In this document: positions 1 to 8,769 of the stretch, one piece after another
How the letters are laid out: every line of letters begins with the position of its first letter
Numbering within the stretch: the first letter of the stretch is position 1
Source: Nocardia jiangxiensis NBRC 101359
Lineage (GTDB): Bacteria > Actinomycetota > Actinomycetes > Mycobacteriales > Mycobacteriaceae
Assembly (NCBI RefSeq): GCF_000308615.1
Contig: NZ_BAGB01000041.1
Location: forward strand, 434,001 to 498,000
Reading direction: 5' to 3'
DNA: 64,000 nt
Program-made: the position numbers and the translations under genes
The notes under the pieces: model-generated
What the model was told of the DNA's origin: nothing
The model's database searches: none
What the model saw: only the letters and a program-made list of their open reading frames with translations

Positions 1-1
1 C

Positions 2-82
2 GAAGCCACCGAGGCCGCACGCACCAAGTCCGACACCACGCGCAACGCGTCCGACGACAAGGGAGTCGCCCCGCCGCAGTAG
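2..82 (+). CDS. C-terminal end of a BlaI/MecI-type regulator (partial)
   Basis: Only the last 26 codons before a TAG stop at 80-82 are in the window, and the gene starts upstream. The tail is hydrophilic and Ala/Thr/Asp-rich (ends KGVAPPQ), with no diagnostic motif. The identity rests on context: the next gene is a BlaR-like M56 protease, and in mycobacteria the BlaI repressor (Rv1846c) sits directly upstream of BlaR (Rv1845c), followed nearby by guaB1 as here. A BlaI protein would be a winged-helix repressor inactivated when its partner protease is triggered. The reading frame is clear; the family is inferred from synteny. Confidence 0.5.
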   Translation, partial: EATEAARTKSDTTRNASDDKGVAPPQ

Positions 83-145
83 AGAACTGCGGCGCTCCCG
101 ACGCCGCGATCTCGGGCCCTGGCCCCACAACGCAGTGAGCTGAGC

Positions 146-1090
146 ATGAACGCAACCGCGCCGGTATTCGCCGGTCTCGCTTTGCTTCTGGCGGGACCGG
201 TCCCAGCCCTGCTCAGCCGAGCCTCGTGGCCGTACCGGACGCCACGGGCAGCCCTGGTGCTGTGGCAGGCCGTCGCCCTCGCCGCGGTGCTCAGCGCCTT
301 CGGCTCCGGCCTGGCCATCGCCAGCCTGCTGCTGGTCCCGGGCCCCGACGGGCGGCCGACCACCTCACCCACCCGGGAGATCCACGCACTCGGCCTGCCG
401 CTGTGGTCGGCCTATGTGATCGTCCTCGCGCTGACTCTGCTGGTCGGCGCACGCCTGATCTACATGGTGATCCGCGTCGGCATTCACACCCGACGCCGCC
501 GGACCCGCCATCGCATCCTGGTCGACCTGCTCGATCAGGGCGGCGACATCAGCGGTCACCGCGCCGCGGACATCCGCGTGCTGGCCGCGGCCGAACCGAT
601 CGCCTACTGCCTGCCCGGTCTGCGCCGCCGCGTCGTGCTGAGCCAAGGCACCTTCACCAGCCTGACCGAATCGGAGCTGACCGCGATCGTCAGCCACGAG
701 CGTTCGCATCTGCGCGCCCGGCACGATCTGGTGCTCGAGGCGTTCACCGCCGCACACGAGGCGTTCCCCCGGTTCGTACGCAGCAAATCCGCGCTCGACT
801 CGGTGAAACTGCTGATCGAACTGCTCGCCGACGATTCCGCGGTCAAGGTCACCGGCGCGACGCCGCTGGCCCGCGCGCTGGTGGCCTGCTCGAATTCGAC
901 CGCGCCGCAGGGCGCGATGGCCGTGGGTGGGCCGACCACCCTCATCCGCATCCAGCGCCTGGCCGGTCCGCTCGGCGATCTGCGTATCGCTGTCGCGGCC
1001 TATCTCGCGGCCGCGGCCATCCTGGTGGTGCCGACCCTCGCGGTGGCGATTCCCTGGCTCGTCGAGCTGAAGCGCCTGTTCCGTGCCTGA
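146..1090 (+). CDS. M56 family (BlaR1-like) membrane metalloprotease
   Basis: A 314-residue integral membrane protein of the BlaR1/MecR1 peptidase family. Hydrophobic segments occupy about residues 5-25, 38-65, 88-108 and the C-terminus (about 275-305). The zinc-protease motif HERSH (HExxH, H184-E185-H188) lies in the cytoplasmic part. It lacks a penicillin-binding sensor domain, as does Rv1845c, so the signal it responds to is not evident. It probably cleaves or inactivates the BlaI-type repressor encoded just upstream. The last 8 bases overlap the start of the helicase gene, suggesting translational coupling. The ATG at 146 is preceded by only a weak GA-rich stretch. Confidence 0.88.
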   Translation: MNATAPVFAGLALLLAGPVPALLSRASWPYRTPRAALVLWQAVALAAVLSAFGSGLAIASLLLVPGPDGRPTTSPTREIHALGLPLWSAYVIVLALTLLVGARLIYMVIRVGIHTRRRRTRHRILVDLLDQGGDISGHRAADIRVLAAAEPIAYCLPGLRRRVVLSQGTFTSLTESELTAIVSHERSHLRARHDLVLEAFTAAHEAFPRFVRSKSALDSVKLLIELLADDSAVKVTGATPLARALVACSNSTAPQGAMAVGGPTTLIRIQRLAGPLGDLRIAVAAYLAAAAILVVPTLAVAIPWLVELKRLFRA

Positions 1091-2501
1091 ACCGGGCGTG
1101 GTTCGCGCGCCGCGGTTCGCCGATCTGGGCCTGCCGGTCCCGCTGGTTCAGGCGCTGCGCCGGGCCGGACTGGAGACCGCCTTCCCGATCCAGGCCGCGG
1201 CCGTCCCCGACATTCTCGCCGGACGCGACGTATTGGGCCGGGCCGCAACGGGATCGGGGAAGACCCTGGCCTTCGGCCTGCCCATGTTGGTGCGACTCAT
1301 CCGCGCTGCCTCGGCTCCCCGTCGACCCCGGGGCCTGGTCCTCGCACCGACCCGGGAACTCGCACTGCAGATCGAGACGGCATTGGACGAGTCCGCCCTC
1401 GCGCTCGGGCTGCGACTGGGTACCGCGGTCGGCGGCGTGCCGATCGCCCGCCAGGCGCAGCGGCTGGATCGCGGCGTGGACCTGCTGATCGCCACTCCCG
1501 GACGGCTCGCCGATCTGATCGCGCAGGGCGCGGCCGGACTCGACGCGATCCGGGTGGTCGCGGTGGACGAGGCCGATCACATGGCCCAGCTCGGTTTCCT
1601 CGACCAGATCACCGCCCTGTTGGATCTGCTGCCGGCGGACAGCCAGCATCTGCTGTTCTCGGCCACTCTCGACGATGCGGTGGACGTTCTGGTGCGGCGG
1701 TACCTGCGTGAGCCGGTACTGCACGCGGTCGACGCGACGCCTTCGGATGCCACGGGTGAGTTCTCGGATCTCGTTGCGCACCACGACAATACGGAATCAT
1801 CCGAACGTGCCGGTACCGGGACGAACGCATCCGCCCCGCCGGGCGAGGTCGGTTCGACCCCGGCCATCACCCATCATCTGCTGTATCTGCGCAAGGCCGA
1901 CAAACGCGCGGTGGTCGCCGAGATCGCTGCCCGCGAGGGCCGCACCCTGCTGTTCGTGCGCACCCAGTACGGCGCGGACAAACTGGCTCGCCGCCTGCGC
2001 GAATCCGGAATCGCCGCGGCGGTCCTGCACGGCGGCAAGGCGCAGAACCAGCGCACCCGTACCCTGGCCGCCTTCGCCGGCGGCTCGGCGCCGGTCCTGG
2101 TCGCGACCGACGTCGCCGCCCGCGGCATCCACGTCGACGACATCTCCCTGGTCGTGCACGTCGACCCGCCCGCCGATCCCAAGGACTACCTGCATCGCGC
2201 GGGCCGCACCGCCCGCGCGGGCGCGACCGGCACCGTGGTCACCCTCATCACCGAGGACGAGCGCGAGACGGCCGAACAACTGGTCCGCGAAGCCGGAATC
2301 CGCCCCACCCACACGAAGATCCGCCCCGGCGACCGCCACCTCACCGACCTCACCGGAGCCCGCCGCCCGTCGGGCACCCCCGTCCCGGACCCGACCGCAC
2401 CGGCTCCCCCGCCGAGTCCCCGCACCGACCCCGGCGATCACCACCGCCGATCCCGAACCGGCCGTTCGTATTCCACCCGCCGAAACCGCCACACACGCTG
2501 A
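1083..2501 (+). CDS. DEAD-box ATP-dependent RNA helicase
   Basis: A 472-residue superfamily 2 helicase with the ordered motifs visible: Q-motif region, Walker A ATGSGKT, PTRELALQ (Ia), TPGR (Ib), DEAD (II), SAT (III), then ATDVAARGIH (V) and HRAGRTAR (VI). A low-complexity linker rich in Ser, Thr, Gly and Asn (about residues 215-265) separates the two RecA lobes. The C-terminal tail (about 415-472) is Pro/Arg-rich, typical of RhlE-type actinobacterial helicases that bind RNA through a basic tail. It likely works in RNA remodelling or ribosome assembly. The GTG start overlaps the M56 gene by 8 nt. In M. tuberculosis the equivalent position holds gnd1, so this gene looks inserted or substituted in the conserved block. 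Confidence 0.93.
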   Translation: MPEPGVVRAPRFADLGLPVPLVQALRRAGLETAFPIQAAAVPDILAGRDVLGRAATGSGKTLAFGLPMLVRLIRAASAPRRPRGLVLAPTRELALQIETALDESALALGLRLGTAVGGVPIARQAQRLDRGVDLLIATPGRLADLIAQGAAGLDAIRVVAVDEADHMAQLGFLDQITALLDLLPADSQHLLFSATLDDAVDVLVRRYLREPVLHAVDATPSDATGEFSDLVAHHDNTESSERAGTGTNASAPPGEVGSTPAITHHLLYLRKADKRAVVAEIAAREGRTLLFVRTQYGADKLARRLRESGIAAAVLHGGKAQNQRTRTLAAFAGGSAPVLVATDVAARGIHVDDISLVVHVDPPADPKDYLHRAGRTARAGATGTVVTLITEDERETAEQLVREAGIRPTHTKIRPGDRHLTDLTGARRPSGTPVPDPTAPAPPPSPRTDPGDHHRRSRTGRSYSTRRNRHTR

Positions 2502-2656
2502 CCGCACAGCCGAGTAATCCGACAATTCGGACAGCTGGATCGATCAGGCCGGCACCAGTCGATCGCGGAGGGGCAACGATGACCGATCGCACAACCGTCC
2601 GGTGACCGGCCCGCGCCACGTTCGCCGAGGTCGTCCGCGCAACCCGGGAATTCCCC

Positions 2657-2662
2657 TACAAT
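2657..2662 (+). promoter_or_regulatory. -10-like element for a probably leaderless guaB1 mRNA
   Basis: TACAAT lies seven bases upstream of the GTG start of guaB1. With the usual 6-8 nt from -10 element to transcription start, the transcript would begin at or within a base or two of the start codon. No Shine-Dalgarno sequence precedes the GTG. The call is inferred from sequence spacing only. Confidence 0.5.
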
Positions 2663-2669
2663 TGCCGGA

Positions 2670-4106
2670 GTGCAGTTTCTACCGGGCCATCAGCCGCCCT
2701 ACGACCTGACCTACGACGACATCTTCCTCGTCCCGAATCGGACGGAAGTCACGTCCCGATTCGACGTCGACCTGTCGACCAGCGACGGGACGGGCACGAC
2801 GATCCCGATCGTGGTGGCCAACATGACCGCGGTCGCCGGACGCCGGATGGCCGAGACGGTCGCCCGCCGCGGCGGCATCGTGGTACTGCCGCAGGATCTT
2901 CCGCTCGGCGCGGCCGCGGACACGATCTCCTTCGTCAAGGCCCGCTCCCTGGTCGCCGACACCCCGGTGGTGCTGGGCCCGGATCATTCGGTGTCCGAGG
3001 CGCTGGCGCTGATCCACAAGCGCGCGCACGGCGCGGTGGTGGTCGTGGAGAACGACCGCCCGATCGGTGTGGTCACCGAAGCCTCCTGCGCCGACGTCGA
3101 CCGCTTCGCGCGCCTGGGCGCCGTCGCCGAGACCGGATTCGTCACCGTCGCGGCCGACACCTCACCCCGCGAGATCTTCGAAACCCTCGAATCCCAGCAC
3201 GCGCACCTCGCGGTGCTGGTGGCCGCGGACGGCACACTCGCCGGCGTGCTCACCCGCACCGGCGCGGTCCGCACCGGCATCTACGACCCGGCGATCGACG
3301 CGTCCGGCAAGCTGCGCATCGCGGCGGCGGTCGGCATCAACGGGGACGTCCCGGCCAAGGCGAAGGCGCTGGTCGACGCCGGCGCCGACGTGCTGGTGAT
3401 GGATACCGCGCACGGCCACCAGATCAAGATGCTCGAGGCGCTGCGTTCGGTCGCCGATCTGCGTCTGGGCGTCCCGCTGGTGGCGGGCAATGTGGTCTCC
3501 GCCGAGGGCACCCGCGATCTGGCCGCGGCCGGGGCCGACATCATCAAGGTCGGCGTCGGACCCGGCGCCATGTGCACCACCCGCATGATGACCGGCGTGG
3601 GCCGCCCGCAGTTCTCCGCCGTGGCCGAGTGCGCTTCGGCGGCAAAGGATCTCGGCGTGCACATCTGGGCCGACGGCGGTGTGCGGCATCCGCGCGACGT
3701 CGCTCTGGCCATCGCCGCGGGCGCGTCGAACGTGATGATCGGCTCCTGGTTCGCGGGTACCTACGAATCCCCCGGCGACCTGCGCGTCGACCGCGACGGC
3801 AACGCCTACAAGGAGAGTTTCGGCATGGCGTCCAAGCGTGCGGTCGCCGCGCGCACCGTCACCGACAACGCCTTCGACCGGGCTCGCAAGGCGCTGTTCG
3901 AGGAGGGCATCTCCTCCTCGCGGATGCGACTGGATCCCGAACGGCCCGGCGTGGAGGATCTGATCGACCACATCTGCTCGGGCGTGCGTAGCGCCTGCAC
4001 CTATGCCGGGGCCCGCACGCTGGGCGAACTGCACGACAAGGCGGTGCTCGGCGTGCAGTCCGCGGCCGGATTCGCCGAGGGCCGTCCGCTCCCGTCGGGG
4101 TGGTGA
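2670..4106 (+). CDS. guaB1: GuaB1-family IMPDH-related protein (GMP reductase)
   Basis: A 478-residue IMPDH/GMP-reductase family TIM barrel carrying a CBS-domain pair (about residues 95-220). The N-terminal LTYDDIFLVP motif and the catalytic-Cys loop GVGPGAMCTTR (C302) are intact. Orthologues (M. tuberculosis Rv1843c, M. smegmatis GuaB1) have been reported to be NADPH-dependent GMP reductases converting GMP to IMP, with the CBS module sensing nucleotides, rather than true IMP dehydrogenases. The gene is followed by two CBS-domain membrane proteins exactly as in Rv1843c-Rv1841c. The GTG start is supported by family alignment and a -10 element seven bases upstream. A strong hairpin follows the stop, so it is probably monocistronic. 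Confidence 0.92.
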   Translation: MQFLPGHQPPYDLTYDDIFLVPNRTEVTSRFDVDLSTSDGTGTTIPIVVANMTAVAGRRMAETVARRGGIVVLPQDLPLGAAADTISFVKARSLVADTPVVLGPDHSVSEALALIHKRAHGAVVVVENDRPIGVVTEASCADVDRFARLGAVAETGFVTVAADTSPREIFETLESQHAHLAVLVAADGTLAGVLTRTGAVRTGIYDPAIDASGKLRIAAAVGINGDVPAKAKALVDAGADVLVMDTAHGHQIKMLEALRSVADLRLGVPLVAGNVVSAEGTRDLAAAGADIIKVGVGPGAMCTTRMMTGVGRPQFSAVAECASAAKDLGVHIWADGGVRHPRDVALAIAAGASNVMIGSWFAGTYESPGDLRVDRDGNAYKESFGMASKRAVAARTVTDNAFDRARKALFEEGISSSRMRLDPERPGVEDLIDHICSGVRSACTYAGARTLGELHDKAVLGVQSAAGFAEGRPLPSGW

Positions 4107-4131
4107 GAGTCCCCGACCGCACGATGGGTTC

Positions 4132-4160
4132 GGTCGCCACCGCGTGCCGCGGTGGCGACC
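4132..4160 (+). terminator. Hairpin terminator after guaB1
   Basis: GGTCGCCACCGC and GCGGTGGCGACC form a perfect 12-bp stem with a 5-nt loop, 25 bases after the guaB1 stop. There is no U-tract, which is common in high-GC actinobacteria. Confidence 0.65.
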
Positions 4161-4264
4161 TCGGCGGCGGCTGCCGGTAACATGAAGGTTGCCGGTCCGG
4201 GCACGAGGAAGGCCCGCGACCGGATCCGTATCCATGAACAGCTTCCGCTTGCGAAAGGAACCAG

Positions 4265-4384
4265 TTGTCACCCGCGTCCGAGGGCGCCACTCAGGAGGGC
4301 TCCTCTACCGAGCCGGGTGACATACCCGGCGCCCCCGTCATCGCAGCAATTCCCGGACATTCGAAACATCGGGGACGGTGTTGA
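4265..4384 (+). CDS. Possible 39-codon leader ORF before the CNNM/CorC pair
   Basis: A TTG at 4265 lies 5 nt after an AAAGGA Shine-Dalgarno-like sequence (4254-4259) and opens a 39-codon frame ending in TGA at 4382-4384. That is one codon before, and in the same frame as, the GTG start of the next gene. The encoded peptide is Ser/Pro/Gly/Glu-rich without a recognised domain. Third-position GC is high over the first two thirds and decays at the end. It could be a leader peptide coupled to the downstream membrane protein, a degraded N-terminal extension cut off by the stop codon, or chance. The downstream GTG has only a poor Shine-Dalgarno, which makes coupling attractive. Confidence 0.35.
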   Translation: MSPASEGATQEGSSTEPGDIPGAPVIAAIPGHSKHRGRC

Positions 4385-4387
4385 GAC

Positions 4388-5770
4388 GTGTCCGTCCTGC
4401 TCACAGTTCTGAGTCTGCTGGGCTTCGTCGCGCTCACCGCCGGCACCGCCCTGTTCGTCGCCGCCGAATTCTCGCTCACCGCGCTGGAACGCAGCACTGT
4501 CGAGGCGCATGCCCGCGACGGTGATCGCCGCGCCCGCCAGGTGCGCCACGCGCATCGGAGCCTGTCGTTCCAGCTGTCCGGCGCACAGCTGGGCATCACC
4601 CTCACCACCCTGGTGACCGGTTATATCGCCGAACCCGTCCTGGCCCGGCTGATCGAACCGCTGTGCACCGCACTCGGCGCGAGTGCCGGTGCCGCACAAG
4701 GCATCTCGCTGGTCGTTTCGCTTGTGCTGGCCACCTCGCTGTCCATGGTCTACGGCGAGCTGGTGCCCAAGAACATCGCGATCACCGCACCGCTGGCCAC
4801 CGCGCGCCTGACCGCCATCCCGATGATCACCTTCTCCACGTTCTTCGCCTGGCTGATCAAACTGCTCAACGGCACCGCCAACTGGGTGGTCCGGCAGCTG
4901 GGCATCGAGCCCGCCGAAGAACTGCGTTCGGCGCGTTCCCCCGAGGAACTGGGCTCGCTGGTGCGCACCTCCGCCCTGCGTGGCGCGCTGGATCTGCGCA
5001 CCGCGCAGGTGGTGGGCCGGTCGCTGGAATTCGGCGAGCGCAGCGCCGAGGAGTTGATGACGCCCCGGGTGAAGATCGAGTCCCTGGATCAGGACGGGAC
5101 CATCGCCGATCTGCTCGCCGCCGCGAGCCGCACCGGATTCTCCCGGTTCCCGGTGATCGACGGCGATCTGGACAACACCCTCGGCGTGGTGCACGTCAAA
5201 CAGGCATTCCTGCATCCGGTCCGGGATCGCCGCCACATCGTGCTGCGCGCGATCGCGCATCCGGTGCCGATCGTTCCGGCCAGCCTGGACGGTGACGCGG
5301 TGCTCGAACGGGTGCGCGCGGACGGTATGCAGGTGGCCCTGGTGGTGGACGAGTACGGCGGCACCGCGGGTCTGGTGACGATGGAGGACATCATCGAGGA
5401 GATCCTCGGCGATGTGCGCGACGAGCACGACGAGGAGGAACTCGACGTGCGTCGCACCTCCTCGGGCTGGAACTGCTCGGGTCTGCTGCGGATCGATGAG
5501 GTCGCCCGCACCACCGGATACGACGCGCCCGAGGGTGAATACGAAACCCTCGGCGGTCTGGTGCTGACCCGGCTGGGCCGGATCCCCGAGACCGGTGACG
5601 AGGTGCTGCTGCCCGATCCCGGTACCGGACAACAGAATTCGACCGGATCGCATGGCGGCAGCGGCTGGCTGGCCCGCGTGGAGCGCATGGACGGCCGTCG
5701 CATCGATCGGGTGCTGTTGCAGCCGGTGGACGCCGATACGGTGGCGGAATGGGAGCTCAGCCATGGGTGA
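4388..5770 (+). CDS. CNNM/CorC-type (hemolysin family) membrane protein, first paralogue
   Basis: A 460-residue protein with a DUF21/CNNM transmembrane domain (about residues 1-190), a tandem CBS pair (about 205-335, including the VVDEYGGTAGLVTMED signature), and a CorC_HlyC C-terminal domain (about 350-435). It is the counterpart of Rv1842c. Family members are linked to magnesium or cobalt efflux or homeostasis; the older 'hemolysin' name has no functional support. The gene overlaps the following paralogue by 8 nt, so the two are probably co-translated and may form a heteromer. The GTG start is chosen because the first membrane helix begins immediately after it. Confidence 0.9.
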   Translation: MSVLLTVLSLLGFVALTAGTALFVAAEFSLTALERSTVEAHARDGDRRARQVRHAHRSLSFQLSGAQLGITLTTLVTGYIAEPVLARLIEPLCTALGASAGAAQGISLVVSLVLATSLSMVYGELVPKNIAITAPLATARLTAIPMITFSTFFAWLIKLLNGTANWVVRQLGIEPAEELRSARSPEELGSLVRTSALRGALDLRTAQVVGRSLEFGERSAEELMTPRVKIESLDQDGTIADLLAAASRTGFSRFPVIDGDLDNTLGVVHVKQAFLHPVRDRRHIVLRAIAHPVPIVPASLDGDAVLERVRADGMQVALVVDEYGGTAGLVTMEDIIEEILGDVRDEHDEEELDVRRTSSGWNCSGLLRIDEVARTTGYDAPEGEYETLGGLVLTRLGRIPETGDEVLLPDPGTGQQNSTGSHGGSGWLARVERMDGRRIDRVLLQPVDADTVAEWELSHG

Positions 5771-6827
5771 TCTGTTCGGTGTGCTGCTGACCCTGGTGCT
5801 GCTGGGGTGCAACGCCTTCTTCGTCGGCGCGGAGTTCGCGCTCATCTCCGCGCGCCGCGACCGGCTCGAGGCGCTGGAGGCACAGGGCAAGCGCGGTGCG
5901 GTGACGGTCATCCGGGCCGGTGAGCACCTGTCGATGATGCTGGCCGCCGCGCAGCTGGGCATCACCATCGCCTCCCTGCTGCTGGGCCGGATCGGCGAAC
6001 CCGCCATCGCGCATCTGCTGACATACCCCTTCGATCTGGCGCACGTGCCCGAGCAGTTGCTGCATCCGATCTCGTTCGCGCTGTCGCTGTGCCTGGTGGT
6101 GATGCTGCATATGCTGCTGGGCGAGATGATCCCGAAGAACATCGCCCTGGCCGGGCCGGAACGTGTTGCGCTGCTGCTGGTTCCGGTGATGTTGATCTGG
6201 CTGCGGCTGGCCCGTCCGGTGATCATGCTCTACAACCTGGCCGCGAATCTGTCGCTGCGGGCGCTGCGGATCGAGCCCAAGGACGAGCTGGACACCACCG
6301 TCTCGTCGGTGGAGCTGGCGGAGATGCTCGGTGAATCCCGTTCGGAGGGTTTGATCGACGAGGACGAGCATCGCCGTCTCACCCAGGCGCTCGGTACCAC
6401 CGACCGCATCGTCGCCGATGTGATGGTGCCGCTGGCCAAGACGCGGTGCGTACCGCTGCGCGGGGACGGAACCACACTCGGCGATATCGAATCCGCGGTC
6501 GCCGAGACGGGTTTCTCGCGGTATCCGGTGCGCACGGACGATGGTTCGCTGGTCGGCTATCTGCATGTCAAGGACGTGCTGGACAAGGTGGCCGACGACG
6601 ATGCGGGCCCGGCCACGCCGATCCCCCGCACCGATATCCGCCCGCTGCCGACGGTGAGTATGGGCACCACCCTGTACGAGGCGCTCGCGCGGCTGCGACG
6701 GACCAGCAGTCATCTCGGGCGCGCGGTCGACAGCCGCGGCAACACCGTGGGCATCGTCGCGCTCGAGGATCTGGTGGAGGAGTTCGTGGGCACGGTCCGC
6801 GACGGCACCCACCGGATCGCGGAATGA
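5763..6827 (+). CDS. CNNM/CorC-type (hemolysin family) membrane protein, second paralogue
   Basis: A 354-residue paralogue of the preceding protein and counterpart of Rv1841c. It has a DUF21/CNNM membrane domain (about residues 1-190, with AAAQLGITIASLLLGRIGEP) followed by a CBS pair (about 205-340). It lacks the CorC_HlyC C-terminal domain, so only the first paralogue carries that module. The ATG at 5763 overlaps the upstream stop, and the frame remains open further upstream, but family length and the membrane helix favour this start. Its own TGA overlaps the ATG of the next gene (ATGA), so at least three genes form one operon. Confidence 0.9.
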   Translation: MGDLFGVLLTLVLLGCNAFFVGAEFALISARRDRLEALEAQGKRGAVTVIRAGEHLSMMLAAAQLGITIASLLLGRIGEPAIAHLLTYPFDLAHVPEQLLHPISFALSLCLVVMLHMLLGEMIPKNIALAGPERVALLLVPVMLIWLRLARPVIMLYNLAANLSLRALRIEPKDELDTTVSSVELAEMLGESRSEGLIDEDEHRRLTQALGTTDRIVADVMVPLAKTRCVPLRGDGTTLGDIESAVAETGFSRYPVRTDDGSLVGYLHVKDVLDKVADDDAGPATPIPRTDIRPLPTVSMGTTLYEALARLRRTSSHLGRAVDSRGNTVGIVALEDLVEEFVGTVRDGTHRIAE

Positions 6828-7804
6828 GGACCGCGATACACGATCCGGTCCGCGACACCACCGCGCAGCCCGCTGCCCGCGCCGAGAAGTATTGCGGCAC
6901 AGTGGAAACCCAGCTCGTGCCCGAGCCGCAGTGGCGTGCCCGCGCACAGGAGCATCGCGACCGGGTGGAGACTCTGGTCGGCCCGTATCTGCAACGCCGG
7001 GCCGCCGGGTCGAAACATCCGGTCATCGATTTCCTGTTCACCTACTACGGGCACAAACCGGCACAGTTGCGCCGCTGGCATCCGGGTTACGGTGTGGCAC
7101 TGGAGAATGCGCGAGAGTACGACGGCGCGCGGGGTTACCGGGGCCGGGAGGACGACTCGGGCCCGCCCGCCTGGACCGCGGATCCCGCGTACCTCCTGCG
7201 CCGCCGCGACACCATCGAATTCGTGGCGAACCTGTTGCACGCCACCGCCTCCCGCCCCGCCCGGCTGTCCTGTTTCGGCCTGCACGAGTGGGCGATGGTG
7301 TACCGCTCACAGGAGGTGCGTCACCAGCAGGTGCCGCTGCGCCTGGGCAGCGCGGGCACCGATGCGGTGGTGGAGTCGATGTCGTTGCGCTGCACCCACT
7401 TCGACGCGTTCCGCTTCTTCACCCCCGACGCGGTCCCCCGCAACACCGACCCTCTGACCCGCGACACCCAGGTCCTGCGCGAACAACCCGGCTGCCTGCA
7501 CGCCAACATGGACCTGTACAAGTGGGCGTTCAAACTCGTCCCCCTGGTCGACTCGGCCCTCCTGCTGGACTGCTTCGAACTCGCTTGTACCGCACGCGAA
7601 CTCGATATGCGCGCGAGCCCGTACGACCTGTCCGAGTACGGGTACGAGCCGATCGCCATCGAAACCCCGTCCGGGCGAGCCGATTACGTCCGGCAGCAGT
7701 CCGATGTCGCAGACCAGGCCGACGGCCTGCGCACCCGGCTGCTCACGGCGTGCCGGGAACTGCTCACCTGCCTGCCCGAGGACACTCGGCCTCGAGCGTT
7801 CTAG
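6824..7804 (+). CDS. Family annotated as 3-methyladenine DNA glycosylase
   Basis: A 326-residue protein of a conserved actinobacterial family generally annotated as 3-methyladenine DNA glycosylase. Recognisable family features are the FLFTYYGHKPAQLRRWHPGY block (about residues 66-85), the FGLHEWAMVY segment (about 150-160) and the conserved CLHANMDLYKWAFKL region (about 225-240). I see no helix-hairpin-helix-GPD signature of the AlkA/Tag folds, so the enzymatic label is inherited from annotation rather than visible in the sequence. The ATG overlaps the stop of the CNNM/CorC gene by 4 nt (ATGA), indicating translational coupling to the membrane-protein pair. Confidence 0.72.
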   Translation: MRTAIHDPVRDTTAQPAARAEKYCGTVETQLVPEPQWRARAQEHRDRVETLVGPYLQRRAAGSKHPVIDFLFTYYGHKPAQLRRWHPGYGVALENAREYDGARGYRGREDDSGPPAWTADPAYLLRRRDTIEFVANLLHATASRPARLSCFGLHEWAMVYRSQEVRHQQVPLRLGSAGTDAVVESMSLRCTHFDAFRFFTPDAVPRNTDPLTRDTQVLREQPGCLHANMDLYKWAFKLVPLVDSALLLDCFELACTARELDMRASPYDLSEYGYEPIAIETPSGRADYVRQQSDVADQADGLRTRLLTACRELLTCLPEDTRPRAF

Positions 7805-7863
7805 ACGAGCTTCCCGACCGCTGCACGCTCACAATCGTGGGATCGGCCGCACACCTCGTGATG

Positions 7864-8583
7864 TCATCGGAACGGATACGGCTGCGGCGTGAGCGTCAGC
7901 GAGGGTTTCCGGAACAGCTCCGGCCGCGAGTCGTACGGCGCGATCACCAGCGGGATTTCCCGCAGTTCGTCCAGTGTGCGCGGCAGTCCGCCGAGCGCGC
8001 AGATCATCCGCATGGTGATCCCGTCGTCGAACTCGGCGTCGACGGTACCGGCCGCCTCGGCAACCGCACGCATCTCCGCGGGCACCTCGTCGGGATCGTC
8101 GAGGTCGGATTCGTCCCCGGAGTGATAGAACAGGGTCTCTCCGTCGACCGCATAGCTGAAGTTGATGTGCCCGGTCATCGCGACACTGCTGGTGGCGGCC
8201 ACGGCGCCCGCGGTGGACAGGGCCGAAACCGTCTCGACCGGCGGACGCTGCTCGAGCTGCCACAGATAACCGGTCTCGCCCAGGTCGTCGTAGATGAACG
8301 TCCAATCGCCGACGCGTCCGGCGATGAGCACCACGGTGGGATTCAGCGGATCGATCGCGGCCCTGGCCAGTGATGCCTGATCATCGGGACTGCGGGTGGG
8401 CAGCACACACGGCCGGATGTCCTCGCGATCGACGCCCAGCACTGCCAGCGCATCGGCGGGTTCCAGATCACGCACGAGGTGCACCAGGTGGTTCGGATCG
8501 TGTTCCTGGCCGGCGAGCGCGCTGAGCCAAGTGGGACAACCGGTTTCGTCCAGTTGGTCCGGGGAGAAGTAGGGTGCGGGCAT
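7864..8583 (-). CDS. DUF6461-like protein of unknown function
   Basis: A 239-residue soluble acidic protein that resembles the actinobacterial DUF6461 group: an N-terminal WLSALAG segment, a Leu/Asp-rich stretch mentioning a position-specific 'LGVDRED', then WTFIYDDLGETGYLW and a GETLFYHSGDE region. Members often occur as isolated genes or in polymorphic immunity contexts; no function is established. There is no signal peptide or membrane segment. The gene converges with the glycosylase-family gene and is divergent from the Ddn-like gene, with 186 bp between. Coding is well supported by codon pattern; the family name is less certain. Confidence 0.72.
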   Translation of the reverse strand: MPAPYFSPDQLDETGCPTWLSALAGQEHDPNHLVHLVRDLEPADALAVLGVDREDIRPCVLPTRSPDDQASLARAAIDPLNPTVVLIAGRVGDWTFIYDDLGETGYLWQLEQRPPVETVSALSTAGAVAATSSVAMTGHINFSYAVDGETLFYHSGDESDLDDPDEVPAEMRAVAEAAGTVDAEFDDGITMRMICALGGLPRTLDELREIPLVIAPYDSRPELFRKPSLTLTPQPYPFR

Positions 8584-8769
8584 ATCCGCGATGATCCGGC
8601 ATCGCGGCGCTCACCGCATGTCGGCGACGGTCGATGCGGCACGCAGGATGAGCCGAGTCGCCACGACACCGAACCGCACGCGCCCGGCGGCCGACCGGAT
8701 GACCGGGGGTTTGCTGCGGCCGCTCGCCCGCCGGGAATGCGAACGATCCGCACACCGTTGGGCCTGGAT

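Noticed and set aside
4107..4387. Magnesium-sensing (M-box) riboswitch before the CNNM/CorC genes
   Set aside because: The conserved M-box sequence elements are not visible; the main structure is a plain guaB1 terminator hairpin.
7864..8583. DUF6461-type gene as immunity protein of a toxin system
   Set aside because: No toxin or polymorphic secretion gene lies next to it.
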